Positions 18,311 through 28,738 are shown, counted from the first letter of the stretch. The stretch: DNA of 64,000 nt from Sphingobacterium sp. R2 (GCF_040760075.1 NZ_CP142884.1:2914001-2978000); one strand, 5' to 3'. Notes: generated from the sequence alone by a model not told the origin. Translations and numbers: made by a program.

Positions 18311-18328
18311 TTGTGATAAAGATCATTT
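18311..18328 (+). promoter_or_regulatory. CRP/FNR-type operator GTGAT-AAAG-ATCAT
   Basis: GTGAT at 18313-18317 and ATCAT at 18322-18326 with a 4-base spacer. It is the same motif as the two perfect sites before ccoN. Its centre is 52.5 bases before the TACTTTTG element, almost the same distance as at ccoN (51.5). Confidence 0.7.
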
Positions 18329-18371
18329 TAAGGTGTGGTACTGTATCATGGTTTTGCGCTTATGGATGATT

Positions 18372-18379
18372 TACTTTTG
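18372..18379 (+). promoter_or_regulatory. Promoter -7 element TACTTTTG of the ldh-half/hemN/ccoI/ccoS operon
   Basis: Fits TAnnTTTG; identical octamer to the one before ccoN. No well-placed TTTG -33 box, as expected for a promoter that needs an activator. Confidence 0.6.
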
Positions 18380-18418
18380 TTCTTAGGATAAACCTTAATT
18401 GGTGATTGTAGAATCAGG

Positions 18419-18835
18419 ATGAAAGTAGTAGTATATAATGTAAGATCATTTGAAAAAGAGTTTTGGGCACTGGCGAATGCCAAACAACATGATTTGACTT
18501 TGATTTCAAATGGATTAAATGCGGAAACACAGAACTACGCGCGTGGAAAGGATGCGGTAGTGATTTCCGTGAGCGATATTTTGGACGAGAGTATGCTACT
18601 TAATTTAAAAGAATTAGGGATCAATAAGATTATGACCAGAAGTAAGGATACTACTCATATTGATCTGGCAAAGGCTGGAGATCTGAATATACAGATTGCC
18701 AATGCCCCTTTTGAAGATCAGAGTCCCAAAGGATTGGCTGAGCAAACTGTTCGGAATCTTAACCTATGGGGGATAGAAAAATGTGTGGGAAAAGCCTGTT
18801 GTTGTTTAGACGACTGTGCTAAAAAACTAAAATAA
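18419..18835 (+). CDS. Orphan N-terminal half of a D-lactate-dehydrogenase-like protein with a cysteine-rich tail
   Basis: 138 residues. The chain follows the catalytic N-terminal domain of D-2-hydroxyacid dehydrogenases: MKVVVYNVRSFEKEFWALAN, VVISVSDILDESMLLNLKEL, then GINKIMTRSKDTTHIDLAKA and the LAEQTV segment. It stops before the NAD-binding Rossmann half, which a full enzyme of about 330 residues needs. The last 17 residues are instead CVGKACCCLDDCAKKLK, five cysteines in a C-x4-CCC-x3-C pattern that could bind a metal or an iron-sulfur cluster. The first gene of the hemN/ccoI/ccoS operon, one base before the hemN start, behind the CRP/FNR-type operator. No frameshifted remainder follows, so it is not a broken ldh. 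Function unknown; a redox or metal role in cytochrome assembly is only a guess. Confidence 0.75.
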   Translation: MKVVVYNVRSFEKEFWALANAKQHDLTLISNGLNAETQNYARGKDAVVISVSDILDESMLLNLKELGINKIMTRSKDTTHIDLAKAGDLNIQIANAPFEDQSPKGLAEQTVRNLNLWGIEKCVGKACCCLDDCAKKLK

Positions 18836-18836
18836 A

Positions 18837-20207
18837 ATGACGACAACGCAGGTTAAAATGGAAGAATTGGTGCGGAAATATAACGTAGCGGCACCGCGCT
18901 ATACAAGTTATCCGACTGTTCCTTTTTGGGATAACACAACATTTTCTAGCGAAGCTTGGACAGCCCAAGTGTACCAGACATTTCAGCAGTCAAAAGAAAA
19001 GGGGATTAGTTTATATATCCATCTTCCATTTTGTGAAAGCCTATGTACCTATTGCGGGTGTAATACCCGTATCACAAAAAATCATCGTGTTGAAGAGCCC
19101 TATATCGCATCGCTTTTGAAGGAATGGGAAATGTATGTCGCTCTATTTAATGGTGAAAGGCCAATGCTGGCAGAGATACATTTGGGAGGAGGGACACCGA
19201 CATTTTTTCACCCGGATAATCTGAAGATGCTTATCGAAGGTATTCTCAAAGATGCAGATGTGGCCCCAAACAGTTCATTCTCCTTTGAAGCGCATCCTGC
19301 CAACACGACAGTCACTCATTTAGAAACTTTATTTGATTTGGGATTCCGCAGGCTAAGTTTGGGTATACAGGATTTTGATCCTCTTGTCCAGTTTGTGATT
19401 AACAGACAACAAACATTGGAAGAAGTGGAATTGGTTATGTTGAATGCTCGAAAAATTGGATTTGACTCCATTAACTTCGATTTGATCTATGGATTGCCTA
19501 AACAAACACAGTATACGGTGGAAGATACAATACAAAAAGCAATGCAGCTAAGCCCCGATCGAATTTCCTTTTATAGCTATGCGCATGTGCCATGGATAAA
19601 ACCTGGGCAACGGCATTATACCGAAGCTGACTTGCCCAGTGGTGCTGCCAAATTAGCCCTCTATAATCTTGGGAAAAAAATGATTTTGGCACATGGTTAT
19701 GAAGATGTCGGTATGGATCATTTTGCGAAAAAAGAAGACGCGTTATTTGTTGCCTTTCAACAGGAAAGGTTGCACCGTAATTTTATGGGCTATGCCGATC
19801 GGTTTAGTCCCTTGCTCATCGGTATTGGGGTTTCTTCGATCAGCGACGCCTGGGGTGCATTTGCTCAAAACGTAAAGACGGTTGAGGAATATCATAAGCT
19901 CATTGAAGCAGGCGAGTTGCCCGTTGTAAAGGGGCATTTACTCAATGAGGAGGACCTTATTGTAAGACGTTATATATTAGATATGATGTGCAAAGGTAAA
20001 GTGCAGTTGCAGGAGGGGGAGCCGTTAAACAGACAAATTAAAGAGGAATTATCCGAGCTCGTAGCAGACGGTTTGGTAGTGATAACGGGCGACCTTATAG
20101 CGTGTACTGTTGTCGGTCGATCTTTTTTAAGAAATATCTGCATGGCTTTCGACCAGCGATTATTGCGCTCAAGGACACAAAATCAATTATTTAGTCAAGC
20201 AATTTAG
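18837..20207 (+). CDS. hemN: Oxygen-independent coproporphyrinogen III oxidase
   Basis: 456 residues, normal for HemN. It is a radical-SAM enzyme that decarboxylates coproporphyrinogen III to protoporphyrinogen IX without oxygen, in the cytosolic haem pathway. The cluster motif CESLCTYCGC (CxxxCxxC, near residue 62) follows the family opening YNVAAPRYTSYPTVPFW; GGGTPTFF and the EAHPANTT block come next, and the C-terminal HemN domain has the MGYADRFSPLLIGIGVSSIS segment. It starts one base after the preceding stop and ends 9 bases before ccoI, so it is part of one operon. Control by the oxygen sensor system upstream makes sense, since haem for the cbb3 oxidase must be made when oxygen is scarce. 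Confidence 0.96.
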   Translation: MTTTQVKMEELVRKYNVAAPRYTSYPTVPFWDNTTFSSEAWTAQVYQTFQQSKEKGISLYIHLPFCESLCTYCGCNTRITKNHRVEEPYIASLLKEWEMYVALFNGERPMLAEIHLGGGTPTFFHPDNLKMLIEGILKDADVAPNSSFSFEAHPANTTVTHLETLFDLGFRRLSLGIQDFDPLVQFVINRQQTLEEVELVMLNARKIGFDSINFDLIYGLPKQTQYTVEDTIQKAMQLSPDRISFYSYAHVPWIKPGQRHYTEADLPSGAAKLALYNLGKKMILAHGYEDVGMDHFAKKEDALFVAFQQERLHRNFMGYADRFSPLLIGIGVSSISDAWGAFAQNVKTVEEYHKLIEAGELPVVKGHLLNEEDLIVRRYILDMMCKGKVQLQEGEPLNRQIKEELSELVADGLVVITGDLIACTVVGRSFLRNICMAFDQRLLRSRTQNQLFSQAI

Positions 20208-20216
20208 AACAAAGGT

Positions 20217-22610
20217 ATGGCGGAGCTCAAGGAAGAACTACAACTGGCAGAAAAATGTTTTCATTGCGGTGATAAAATAGAAGAGACGGGCTATCGGCTA
20301 GATCATCATGACTTTTGCTGCCTGGGATGTCAGACTGTATATCAGGTGTTGAACGATAGTGGCATGCAACAATATTATCGCTATAATCAGCACCCTGGTA
20401 AGTCGAACAAATCGAAGCACGAAGATTTTTCTTATCTGGATGAACCACAAATTGCCAGTAAATTAGTGGATTATAAAGATGATAAGATGACCATCATCAC
20501 TTTTTATATTCCAGCTATTCACTGTAGCTCCTGTATCTGGTTGCTGGAAAATTTATATAAACTTAATCCCAGTGTACTGCAGTCTCGCGTGGACTTTATG
20601 AAGAAACAGGCGAGCATTACATTCAACCACAACGAGCTGCCATTGAAAGATCTTGTTTATCTCCTGGTCAATATCGGTTATGATCCTAAAATCACCTTGC
20701 AGGATGTTGTGAAGGAAGGGAATCGAAACAATCTGAATCCTTTGGTCGCAAAAATTGCTGTTGCCGGTTTCTGTTTTGGAAACTCAATGCTATTCAGCTT
20801 TCCCGATTATTTTGGAATGGGGAGTTTTGAAAGAGAATATGCCAATTTCTTTGGTTACATCAACCTCGCTTTTGGTATTCCAGTGTTATTGTATTGTGCA
20901 TCGGACTATTTTAAATCGGCTTACCTGAGCTTGAAACAAAAACGTTTGAATCTGGATGTGCCGTTGGCACTCGGGATTCTTGTACTATTTGTGCGTTCTG
21001 CTTTTGAAGTGATAACACAGACGGGCGCAGGTTTTACAGATACACTCTGTAGTCTTGTATTCTTTATATTGATCGGAAAATGGGTACAACAACGGACATA
21101 TTACCATATTTCGTTTGAACGGGATTATCGTAGTTATTTTCCTGTTGCAGTAACCGTATTGACCGAGTCTGGTGACAAACCTGTACAACTGGCCGATGTG
21201 CATATCGGTGACCGTATTTTAGTTCGGAACAATGAAATTATACCAGCAGATGCCATGCTTTTAAAAGGGGATGCTGCAATCGATTTTAGTTTTGTGACCG
21301 GAGAATCAAGCCCGATGAGCAAAACCTTGGGTGAAATTATCTATGCAGGCGGACGTCAGATCGGCGAAGCGATAGAACTTGAAGTCGTTAAACCTATTTC
21401 ACAATCGTATTTGACGAAATTGTGGAATAACGATAATTATAAAGATTATGACAAGCATTTTCAGACTTTTGTCAACTTTATAAGTAAATATTTTACTGTT
21501 GTTTTATTAGCTATTGCACTATTGGCAGCACTATTTTGGGTTGTTGGTGGAGATGCAAGCAGGGCTTGGGGAGCTTTTACGGCGGTATTGATTATCGCAT
21601 GTCCATGTGCGTTGGCGTTGAGCTCTCCATTTACCCTTTCTGCGGCTTTAAGTGTATTTGATCGAAATAAATTCTATGTAAAAAATACCGCTGCCATTGA
21701 ACAAATGGCAACGATTGATACCTTAGTGTTCGATAAGACAGGTACAATATCATCACCCAAGGCAACCTCAATTTATTTCGAAGGTAGCCTTTCAGCAGTC
21801 GACAAAGAGGTGCTGAATGCTGTTTGTAGAAATTCCAGCCATCCATTGAGCCGCGAAATTGTCAAGTGGCTCAACGTCTCTTCTATTAGTGCAGTACAGA
21901 AATTTAAGGAATTTCCTGGAAAGGGAATGCAGGCCAAGGTCAATGGCAATGAAGTTAGAATCGGTAGCGGAGGTTTTCTTGATATTGGACATATTAAAAC
22001 AGATGGGTCGGTGGTTTTTGTTCGCATAGGCGGCGAGCTAAGAGGATACTTTACTATGGAGCAATCCTGGCGGGATGGTCTTTCGGCGTTGATTGAAGAT
22101 TTTAAAATAAATTATAACCTCCATTTAATCTCAGGTGATAACGATAGACGCTTGGATGCGTTGCAGCTTATTTTTCCTTCCAATGCAAGTTTGCTTTTTA
22201 ATCAATCACCCATGGAAAAGCTTGAGACAATTCAAAATTTTCAGGAGGTTGGAAAGCATGTCTGCATGATTGGTGACGGACTTAACGATGCAGGGGCACT
22301 GCGTAAAGCCAATCTGGGCATCGCTGTGAGTGATGATATCAATAACTTTTCACCGGGCTGCGATGCGATACTCGATGGCGAGTCGTTTTCAAAACTGCCG
22401 GATTTCTTTGCTTTTAGTAAAGATGCGGTGAAAGTAATACATATGAGCTTTGGAATATCTCTTTTATATAATGTAATTGGTTTGAGCTTTGCCGTGCAAG
22501 GTATTATGTCGCCATTATTTGCGGCGATTCTAATGCCAATCAGTACGGTAACGATCATCTCCTTTACGAGTCTCATGACGAGATGGTATGCCAAACGCCG
22601 TAAACTCTAA
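20217..22610 (+). CDS. ccoI: CcoI-type copper-translocating P-type ATPase for cbb3 oxidase assembly
   Basis: 797 residues. The N-terminus carries the cysteine-rich domain typical of CcoI/FixI (CFHCGDKI, then CCLGCQTVY), next an HMA-type copper site HCSSCIW near residue 103. The core has the CPC ion channel motif (IIACPCALALS), the phosphorylation motif DKTGTIS, the SHPLSREIV motif, and the hinge MIGDGLNDAGAL. Eight membrane helices. It exports copper across the inner membrane, which the cbb3 oxidase needs for its CuB site. In many bacteria ccoI lies in a ccoGHIS cluster; here it stands with hemN and ccoS, while the oxidase genes are 10 kb away. Confidence 0.95.
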   Translation: MAELKEELQLAEKCFHCGDKIEETGYRLDHHDFCCLGCQTVYQVLNDSGMQQYYRYNQHPGKSNKSKHEDFSYLDEPQIASKLVDYKDDKMTIITFYIPAIHCSSCIWLLENLYKLNPSVLQSRVDFMKKQASITFNHNELPLKDLVYLLVNIGYDPKITLQDVVKEGNRNNLNPLVAKIAVAGFCFGNSMLFSFPDYFGMGSFEREYANFFGYINLAFGIPVLLYCASDYFKSAYLSLKQKRLNLDVPLALGILVLFVRSAFEVITQTGAGFTDTLCSLVFFILIGKWVQQRTYYHISFERDYRSYFPVAVTVLTESGDKPVQLADVHIGDRILVRNNEIIPADAMLLKGDAAIDFSFVTGESSPMSKTLGEIIYAGGRQIGEAIELEVVKPISQSYLTKLWNNDNYKDYDKHFQTFVNFISKYFTVVLLAIALLAALFWVVGGDASRAWGAFTAVLIIACPCALALSSPFTLSAALSVFDRNKFYVKNTAAIEQMATIDTLVFDKTGTISSPKATSIYFEGSLSAVDKEVLNAVCRNSSHPLSREIVKWLNVSSISAVQKFKEFPGKGMQAKVNGNEVRIGSGGFLDIGHIKTDGSVVFVRIGGELRGYFTMEQSWRDGLSALIEDFKINYNLHLISGDNDRRLDALQLIFPSNASLLFNQSPMEKLETIQNFQEVGKHVCMIGDGLNDAGALRKANLGIAVSDDINNFSPGCDAILDGESFSKLPDFFAFSKDAVKVIHMSFGISLLYNVIGLSFAVQGIMSPLFAAILMPISTVTIISFTSLMTRWYAKRRKL

Positions 22611-22615
22611 TTATT

Positions 22616-22783
22616 ATGGAAATAATGTATATTTTGATTGGTTGTAGTGTTTTGCTGGCTTTAATTTTCCTATGTGCTTTTTTCTGGGCCAATAAAACCG
22701 GTCAGCATAACGATACCTATACACCTGCTGTTCGGATTCTTTTTGATGATGAAATGACAGAAGGAGAAGAAAAAATAGGGTGA
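22616..22783 (+). CDS. ccoS: CcoS, small cbb3 oxidase maturation protein
   Basis: 55 codons read directly from the bases: starts MEIMYILIGCSVLLALIFLC and ends EGEEKIG. One membrane helix at the N-terminus, then a short polar part with AVRILFDDE. This is the CcoS layout (a helix followed by YDD/FDD-type acidic stretch), and it follows ccoI directly, 5 bases after the stop, as ccoS usually does. CcoS is needed for insertion of haem and copper into the cbb3 oxidase. Confidence 0.88.
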   Translation: MEIMYILIGCSVLLALIFLCAFFWANKTGQHNDTYTPAVRILFDDEMTEGEEKIG

Positions 22784-22786
22784 CGT

Positions 22787-22804
22787 AACTAAAACGTTAT
22801 CGTA
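22787..22804. promoter_or_regulatory. Imperfect palindrome centred on CG, possible LacI-family operator
   Basis: The sequence AACTAAAACGTTATCGTA has an AACGTT core and 5 of 8 paired outer positions around a central CG, the usual shape of LacI/GalR-family sites. It lies about 80 bases before the mannonate oxidoreductase gene, whose operon ends next to a convergent LacI-type gene. Weak evidence. Confidence 0.25.
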
Positions 22805-22884
22805 ATTAAATCAATTACTTTTCTTTGTATTTAAGGTTATTATCAATAAAATTGGAGATAAATACCAATTTGAATTAAAAAATT

Positions 22885-23703
22885 ATGCATAATAATCCAT
22901 TTTCATTAAAAGATAAGGTAGTTGTAATTACGGGCGGTACAGGAATTTTAGGTGAGGCATTTGTGGAGGCATTAGCCGAGGCAGAGGCCAAGGTGGCAAT
23001 CCTGGGACGTAATGGACAGATCGGTGTAGAGCGTGTTCAGCAAGTAGAGTCTCTAGGGGGTGAAGCTATATTTGTGGAAGTCGACATCATGAACGAGCAG
23101 GATGTCAACAGGGCGAAAGATGAAATTTTGCAAAAATGGGGGAGAATAGATGCTTTAGTTAACGCGGTTGGAGGTAATATTCCAGGTGCAACAATCGGTG
23201 CTGATCAAGACCTGTTTTCCAGCAATATTCAGGATACCATTAAAGCAATTGAGCTTAACCTGTATGGTACGATGATTCCTACACATATTATTGGCCGGGT
23301 GATTGCAGAAAGCGGAAAGGGTGTCATTATTAATATATCTTCTCTAACTGCTAGTCGTCCATTCACCCGTGTTTTGGGCTATACCGTAGCAAAACATGGA
23401 ATCGATGGCTATACAAAGTGGATGGCAACAGAACTTGCGCAGCGTTATGGTGATCAGGTTCGTGTCAATGCAATTGCGCCCGGAGTATTCTTAACCAAGC
23501 AAAACAAAAACTTATTGATCAATCCAGACGGTACGCATAGCGATCGTACTAAACGTATCCTTAATGCAACACCCTACAATCGCTTGGGTGACCCGCGTGA
23601 GCTAAAAGGGACTTTAATCTATTTATTGAGCGATGCATCAGCTTTTGTGACAGGCGAAACCGTTTTTGTAGATGGCGGTTTTAATGCATGGTGCGGTGTA
23701 TAA
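22885..23703 (+). CDS. SDR-family D-mannonate oxidoreductase (fructuronate reductase role)
   Basis: 272 residues, a short-chain dehydrogenase: cofactor motif TGGTGILG (residues 17-24), NAVGG, catalytic Ser in INISSLTAS, and YTVAKHG as the YxxxK site. The C-terminus FVDGGFNAWCGV is typical of the SDR group that interconverts D-fructuronate and D-mannonate. The mannonate dehydratase gene follows 12 bases later, which makes this assignment strong. Together they turn fructuronate (from glucuronate) into 2-keto-3-deoxygluconate. It is unrelated in fold to E. coli UxuB but does the same job. Confidence 0.88.
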   Translation: MHNNPFSLKDKVVVITGGTGILGEAFVEALAEAEAKVAILGRNGQIGVERVQQVESLGGEAIFVEVDIMNEQDVNRAKDEILQKWGRIDALVNAVGGNIPGATIGADQDLFSSNIQDTIKAIELNLYGTMIPTHIIGRVIAESGKGVIINISSLTASRPFTRVLGYTVAKHGIDGYTKWMATELAQRYGDQVRVNAIAPGVFLTKQNKNLLINPDGTHSDRTKRILNATPYNRLGDPRELKGTLIYLLSDASAFVTGETVFVDGGFNAWCGV

Positions 23704-23715
23704 TTACGTTTTAAG

Positions 23716-24876
23716 ATGAGAAAACTAGAACAAACATGGCGTTGGTATGGACCAAATGACCCCGTATCTTTACAGGATATCAAACAGGCTGGAGCAACTG
23801 GTATTGTGACAGCCCTACATCACATTCCACACGGTGAGGTATGGCCACTTGCGGATATTCAAGAAAGGAAACGCATTATTGAAGAAGCTGGCCTTACTTG
23901 GTCTGTGGTGGAAAGTGTGACGGTACATGAGGAGATTAAGACAAAAGGGGCGAAGGTGGATGAGTATCTTCAAAAATATAACACGACGTTAGTTAATCTG
24001 GCGAAATGCGGTATCAAGACGATTTGCTATAACTTTATGCCCGTGCTGGATTGGACACGTACTCAATTGGATTTAACCATGGCCGATGGTTCAAAAGCCT
24101 TATATTTTGACTGGATTGATCTGGCTCTCTTTGATATATTTATATTAAAACGTGATGAAGCTAGGTCAGCATATCCAGAAGCTGTTGTCAAACAGGCGAC
24201 TTTACGTTATGATGAAATTTCTGAACAACAAAAGCAGGAATTGGCAAATGTTGTTTTAATGGGAATCCCCGGAGAAAAAAGTGTGGAATTGGACGCATTA
24301 AAAGCCAGCCTTAATACCTATAAACATATTGGAAAAGACGGCCTACGCAGTAATTTAATTTATTTCCTTCAGGGGATTGCATCAACTTGTGAGGAAAACG
24401 GTATATGTATGACTATCCATCCGGATGATCCACCATATCCTATTTTAGGTTTACCCCGCATTGCCAGTAGCGGCGAAGATTTTGACTACTTTCTGCATGC
24501 AGTTCCGCAGCAATTTAATGGTGTTTGTTTTTGCACAGGATCGTTGGGTGCCAGTCAGACGAACGATTTGCCCGCTATCCTAGAAAAAATTAAAGGGCGT
24601 GTAAACTTCGTTCACTTACGTAATGTGAAGAAGGATGCGATCGGGAGTTTTTATGAAGCAGACCATTTGGATGGTGATGTCAATATGTATAAAATTATGA
24701 AGATATTGGTTGCTGAAAACCAAGTGAGGTCGATAGCTATTCCATTCAGGCCAGATCATGGTCATCAGATGCTGGATGACCTAAATAAGGTGACAAATCC
24801 AGGATACTCTGCGATAGGAAGACTGAGAGGGCTAGCTGAATTGCGGGGTTTAGAATATGGTATTATTGGTGAATGA
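23716..24876 (+). CDS. uxuA: Mannonate dehydratase
   Basis: 386 residues, normal for UxuA. It removes water from D-mannonate to give 2-keto-3-deoxy-D-gluconate in glucuronate catabolism. The N-terminus (LEQTWRWYGPNDPVSLQDIK) and the block GATGIVTALHHIPHGEVW match the family; metal ligands are expected in GICMTIHPDDPPYP, FCTGSLGA, FVHLRNV and RPDHGHQM. It is the second gene of a two-gene operon, followed by a terminator and a converging LacI-type regulator that probably senses an intermediate of this pathway. Confidence 0.95.
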   Translation: MRKLEQTWRWYGPNDPVSLQDIKQAGATGIVTALHHIPHGEVWPLADIQERKRIIEEAGLTWSVVESVTVHEEIKTKGAKVDEYLQKYNTTLVNLAKCGIKTICYNFMPVLDWTRTQLDLTMADGSKALYFDWIDLALFDIFILKRDEARSAYPEAVVKQATLRYDEISEQQKQELANVVLMGIPGEKSVELDALKASLNTYKHIGKDGLRSNLIYFLQGIASTCEENGICMTIHPDDPPYPILGLPRIASSGEDFDYFLHAVPQQFNGVCFCTGSLGASQTNDLPAILEKIKGRVNFVHLRNVKKDAIGSFYEADHLDGDVNMYKIMKILVAENQVRSIAIPFRPDHGHQMLDDLNKVTNPGYSAIGRLRGLAELRGLEYGIIGE

Positions 24877-24911
24877 GGCCAATAACTCACATAAAGATCA
24901 GATGAAATGAC

Positions 24912-24958
24912 AGTCGGAAAATAGGAGCGTTTACCTCTTATTTTCCGACTTTTTTTTG
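24912..24958 (+). terminator. Terminator of the mannonate operon
   Basis: AGTCGGAAAATA / TATTTTCCGACT around a 15-base loop, then T8. Confidence 0.85.
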
Positions 24959-24988
24959 CTACGTATACAAAAAAGATAATGGCAAAGA

Positions 24989-26011
24989 TTATAGGGAAGA
25001 TTTGCGAATAATAAGCTGTGTGGGGAGTTCAATCGTTTCAAATTCATGTATTGGTCTCGTTTGGTTAATGGTAGCGATTAATTTGTTTGTCGCTAGTTCC
25101 CCGATTTCTATTGCCGGCTGTACAACTGTGGATAGTGCCGGATTTAAAGATGCTGCAATTTGTGTATTTGAGAAGCCAATTACAGCCACCTCAGCAGGAA
25201 CTTGAATCTGAAGATCGGCCAAAATACCCAGCGTCCGGGTTGTAATAACATCTGTAGCACCGAAAATAGCATCGATATTTTCGTTTTCAATATATTCTTT
25301 AAGCAAAACTTTTCTAATTGTTTGGTCTATATCTTTGGTATGATTTAAACTACATTCAATATAGTGCTTATTGTCAAAAGGAATTCCCGCGTCTGATAAA
25401 GCAGATTTAAAGCCATTTAGCCGTTCGGTTGCCACACCCAAATTCTTTCCCGTAATATGCAATATACTTTTTTTACCCCGCTCGGTCAGATGCTTCGTGG
25501 CATTGTAGGCGCCTTGAAAATTATTGACACCTACTTTGAAGGTATCAAGCTGGTGGTTGATACGATCAAAGATAACAACTGGTATCTGAGATTTTATCAG
25601 TGCTTTTAGTTCTTCTATATTTGAATCGGAGGATACCGGAGCTATCATTAAGCCATCAATTCCACGCATACGTAAGACGTCAATACAATTTTTCTCTATA
25701 CGTTCATCTTCCCGGCTTTGCATGAAAATAACATCATACACCGTTTGCTGAGAGGCTATTTGGATTCCGTCCAGAATTTGAGAAACGAATGTATTGCTGA
25801 TATTGGAAACGATAACTCCTATGGTGTTTGACTTCCCTATTTTTAAACTCCTTGCTAACTTATTTGGTTGGAAGTTATGCTTTTTGGCGTATTCCTGAAC
25901 GATCTTTTTAGTGGCCTCACTTATCTCATAACTGTCTGATAGTGCTTTTGAAACCGTAGAGACAGAAATATTGAGTGCTAATGCTATATCTTTCAGGGTA
26001 GTTCTGCTCAT
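24989..26011 (-). CDS. LacI-family transcriptional regulator
   Basis: 340 residues. The N-terminal helix-turn-helix is LKDIALALNISVSTVSKALS with hinge helix NKLARSLKIG, and the rest is a periplasmic-binding-protein-like sugar-sensing core (IGVIVSNISNTFVSQILDGI, MAPVSSDSN, VIFDRINH, DAIFGATDVITTRTLG). It represses its targets until an effector binds. It converges on the uxuA operon and has no other metabolic gene nearby, so uronate control is the best guess. Confidence 0.9.
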   Translation of the reverse strand: MSRTTLKDIALALNISVSTVSKALSDSYEISEATKKIVQEYAKKHNFQPNKLARSLKIGKSNTIGVIVSNISNTFVSQILDGIQIASQQTVYDVIFMQSREDERIEKNCIDVLRMRGIDGLMIAPVSSDSNIEELKALIKSQIPVVIFDRINHQLDTFKVGVNNFQGAYNATKHLTERGKKSILHITGKNLGVATERLNGFKSALSDAGIPFDNKHYIECSLNHTKDIDQTIRKVLLKEYIENENIDAIFGATDVITTRTLGILADLQIQVPAEVAVIGFSNTQIAASLNPALSTVVQPAIEIGELATNKLIATINQTRPIHEFETIELPTQLIIRKSSL

Positions 26012-26158
26012 CGCTTTGTTGGTTATTTTAAAAAGATAAATCTACATAAAAATATATATATAAGCATTTTTATATGCTTGCATTGTTAATCTGTAGCAGG
26101 CATGTTACGAAACACATAGTTACTGCCTTCTTGCCACTTAGTCTAGAATTTGTTTACC

Positions 26159-26254
26159 TATAGCTTAGTTAAGTTAGGTTTAGTATGGGTTCAACCTATA
26201 CTAAACCTAAACAAACCCTAACTAAACCCTAAGTAAACCCTAAACTAAGCTATA
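26159..26254. repeat. Nested palindrome with three 11-bp tandem repeats
   Basis: Outer 12-bp inverted repeat TATAGCTTAGTT (26159-26170) / AACTAAGCTATA (26243-26254). Inside it, a 13-bp perfect inverted repeat TTAGGTTTAGTAT (26174-26186) / ATACTAAACCTAA (26198-26210), extended inward by GGTT/AACC. Next come three 11-bp units, AACAAACCCTA, ACTAAACCCTA and AGTAAACCCTA (26210-26242). No T-run follows. Confidence 0.85.
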
Positions 26255-26463
26255 ACATGCTAGCTTCTTTGATGCCTTCGATCGGCCGTCCTATATTACG
26301 CATTCGGCAGGCCATTTAGCACGGCGCTGCCTGCTGCATGCAATCTGGGCAAGATACCGGCCATGTGCCCCTTAAATTCCGCTCCGGGAGACTGCTTCCC
26401 AAAAAATAATCTCCCATCCTTCCAGCGAGTTATGTCCAAAATGAAATAAATAAGAACAAAAGG

Positions 26464-26496
26464 CTTGGAAATTTGTTCCCAAACTTCCTATCTTTG
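26464..26496 (+). promoter_or_regulatory. rRNA promoter P1
   Basis: TATCTTTG at 26489-26496 (-7 element) with CTTG about 21 bases upstream as a partial -33 box. It matches the Bacteroidota rRNA promoter style. Confidence 0.7.
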
Positions 26497-26650
26497 CACC
26501 ACTCCGCAAGGGAGGAACGGTTACCTCGAGAGAAGGAACCCTGAAAAAGGAAGGGTTTAAGAGAAGTCTGGCAGGATCTAAAATCCCGCCCGGTTTATTT
26601 TAAACGCGGAAATCGAAAAAAGCGAAAAGAAAAAAAAACTTCAAAAATTT

Positions 26651-26683
26651 TTTGGAAGTTCAAAAAAAAGATTTCTACCTTTG
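26651..26683 (+). promoter_or_regulatory. rRNA promoter P2
   Basis: TTTG at 26651-26654, a 21-base spacer and TACCTTTG at 26676-26683, followed at once by GCAGTCCC. Second tandem promoter for the rrn operon. Confidence 0.75.
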
Positions 26684-26928
26684 CAGTCCCAACGGAAACG
26701 GAGGGGAAACAAAAAAGATAAAGAGGGGCGCAATGCCCATCGGAATATAGCAGATACGGAAGTTGAAGCGACAAAGTTCTTTAAGAAAACACAATCATGT
26801 AAGCGTGACGAGTAGACAAACGAAAGTCATGAACAAATTCAAGTAATTCGTTCAATTCGATCCAAGATCAGAGATATAAAAAAAGAATTCTGATTATTAT
26901 AAATAGTTGGAATCAAAAACTTCATTTT

Positions 26929-28458
<1,530 letters not shown>

Positions 28459-28579
28459 AGAGTATCGCGGATCGGTACTCGTCACGTTACATATGATTGC
28501 AAAAGAAGAAAAACATCAGAAGAAAGTGCCCGCCCCTAAGGGAGCAGGACCGAGAGAGATAGATGAACAGGAAATAGCT

Positions 28580-28653
28580 AGTCCCGTAGCTCAGTTGGTT
28601 AGAGCACTACACTGATAATGTAGGGGTCAGCAGTTCAAATCTGCTCGGGACTA
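28580..28653 (+). tRNA. tRNA-Ile (GAT)
   Basis: Acceptor stem AGTCCCG / CGGGACT, anticodon arm CTACA-CTGATAA-TGTAG with anticodon GAT, T arm CAGCAGTTCAAATCTGCTC-like. CCA is not encoded. It sits in the 16S-23S spacer, as usual. Confidence 0.97.
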
Positions 28654-28664
28654 CGAAAATTAAA

Positions 28665-28738
28665 GGGGAATTAGCTCAGCTGGCTAGAGCACCTGCCTTG
28701 CACGCAGGGGGTCAACGGTTCGAATCCGTTATTCTCCA
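28665..28738 (+). tRNA. tRNA-Ala (TGC)
   Basis: Acceptor stem GGGGAAT / ATTCTCC, anticodon arm CCTGC-CTTGCAC-GCAGG with anticodon TGC, T loop GGTTCGAATCC. CCA is not encoded. 11 bases after tRNA-Ile. Confidence 0.97.

Larger units (their letters stand above)
26012..26928. other. Non-coding region upstream of the rrn operon
   Basis: About 900 bases without a supportable gene. It holds the palindrome and tandem-repeat structure at 26159-26254, a more GC-rich stretch at 26270-26420 in which I see nothing recognisable, two tandem rRNA promoters (26489 and 26676) and a leader with short inverted repeats before the 16S gene. Confidence 0.7.

Noticed and set aside
18419..18835. Frameshifted full-length ldhA pseudogene
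   Set aside because: No trace of the NAD-binding half follows in any frame; hemN begins one base after the stop.
26201..26245. Telomere-like AAACCCTAA repeats as a linear replicon end or CRISPR
   Set aside because: Only three short units without unique spacers, in the middle of a chromosomal region with genes on both sides.
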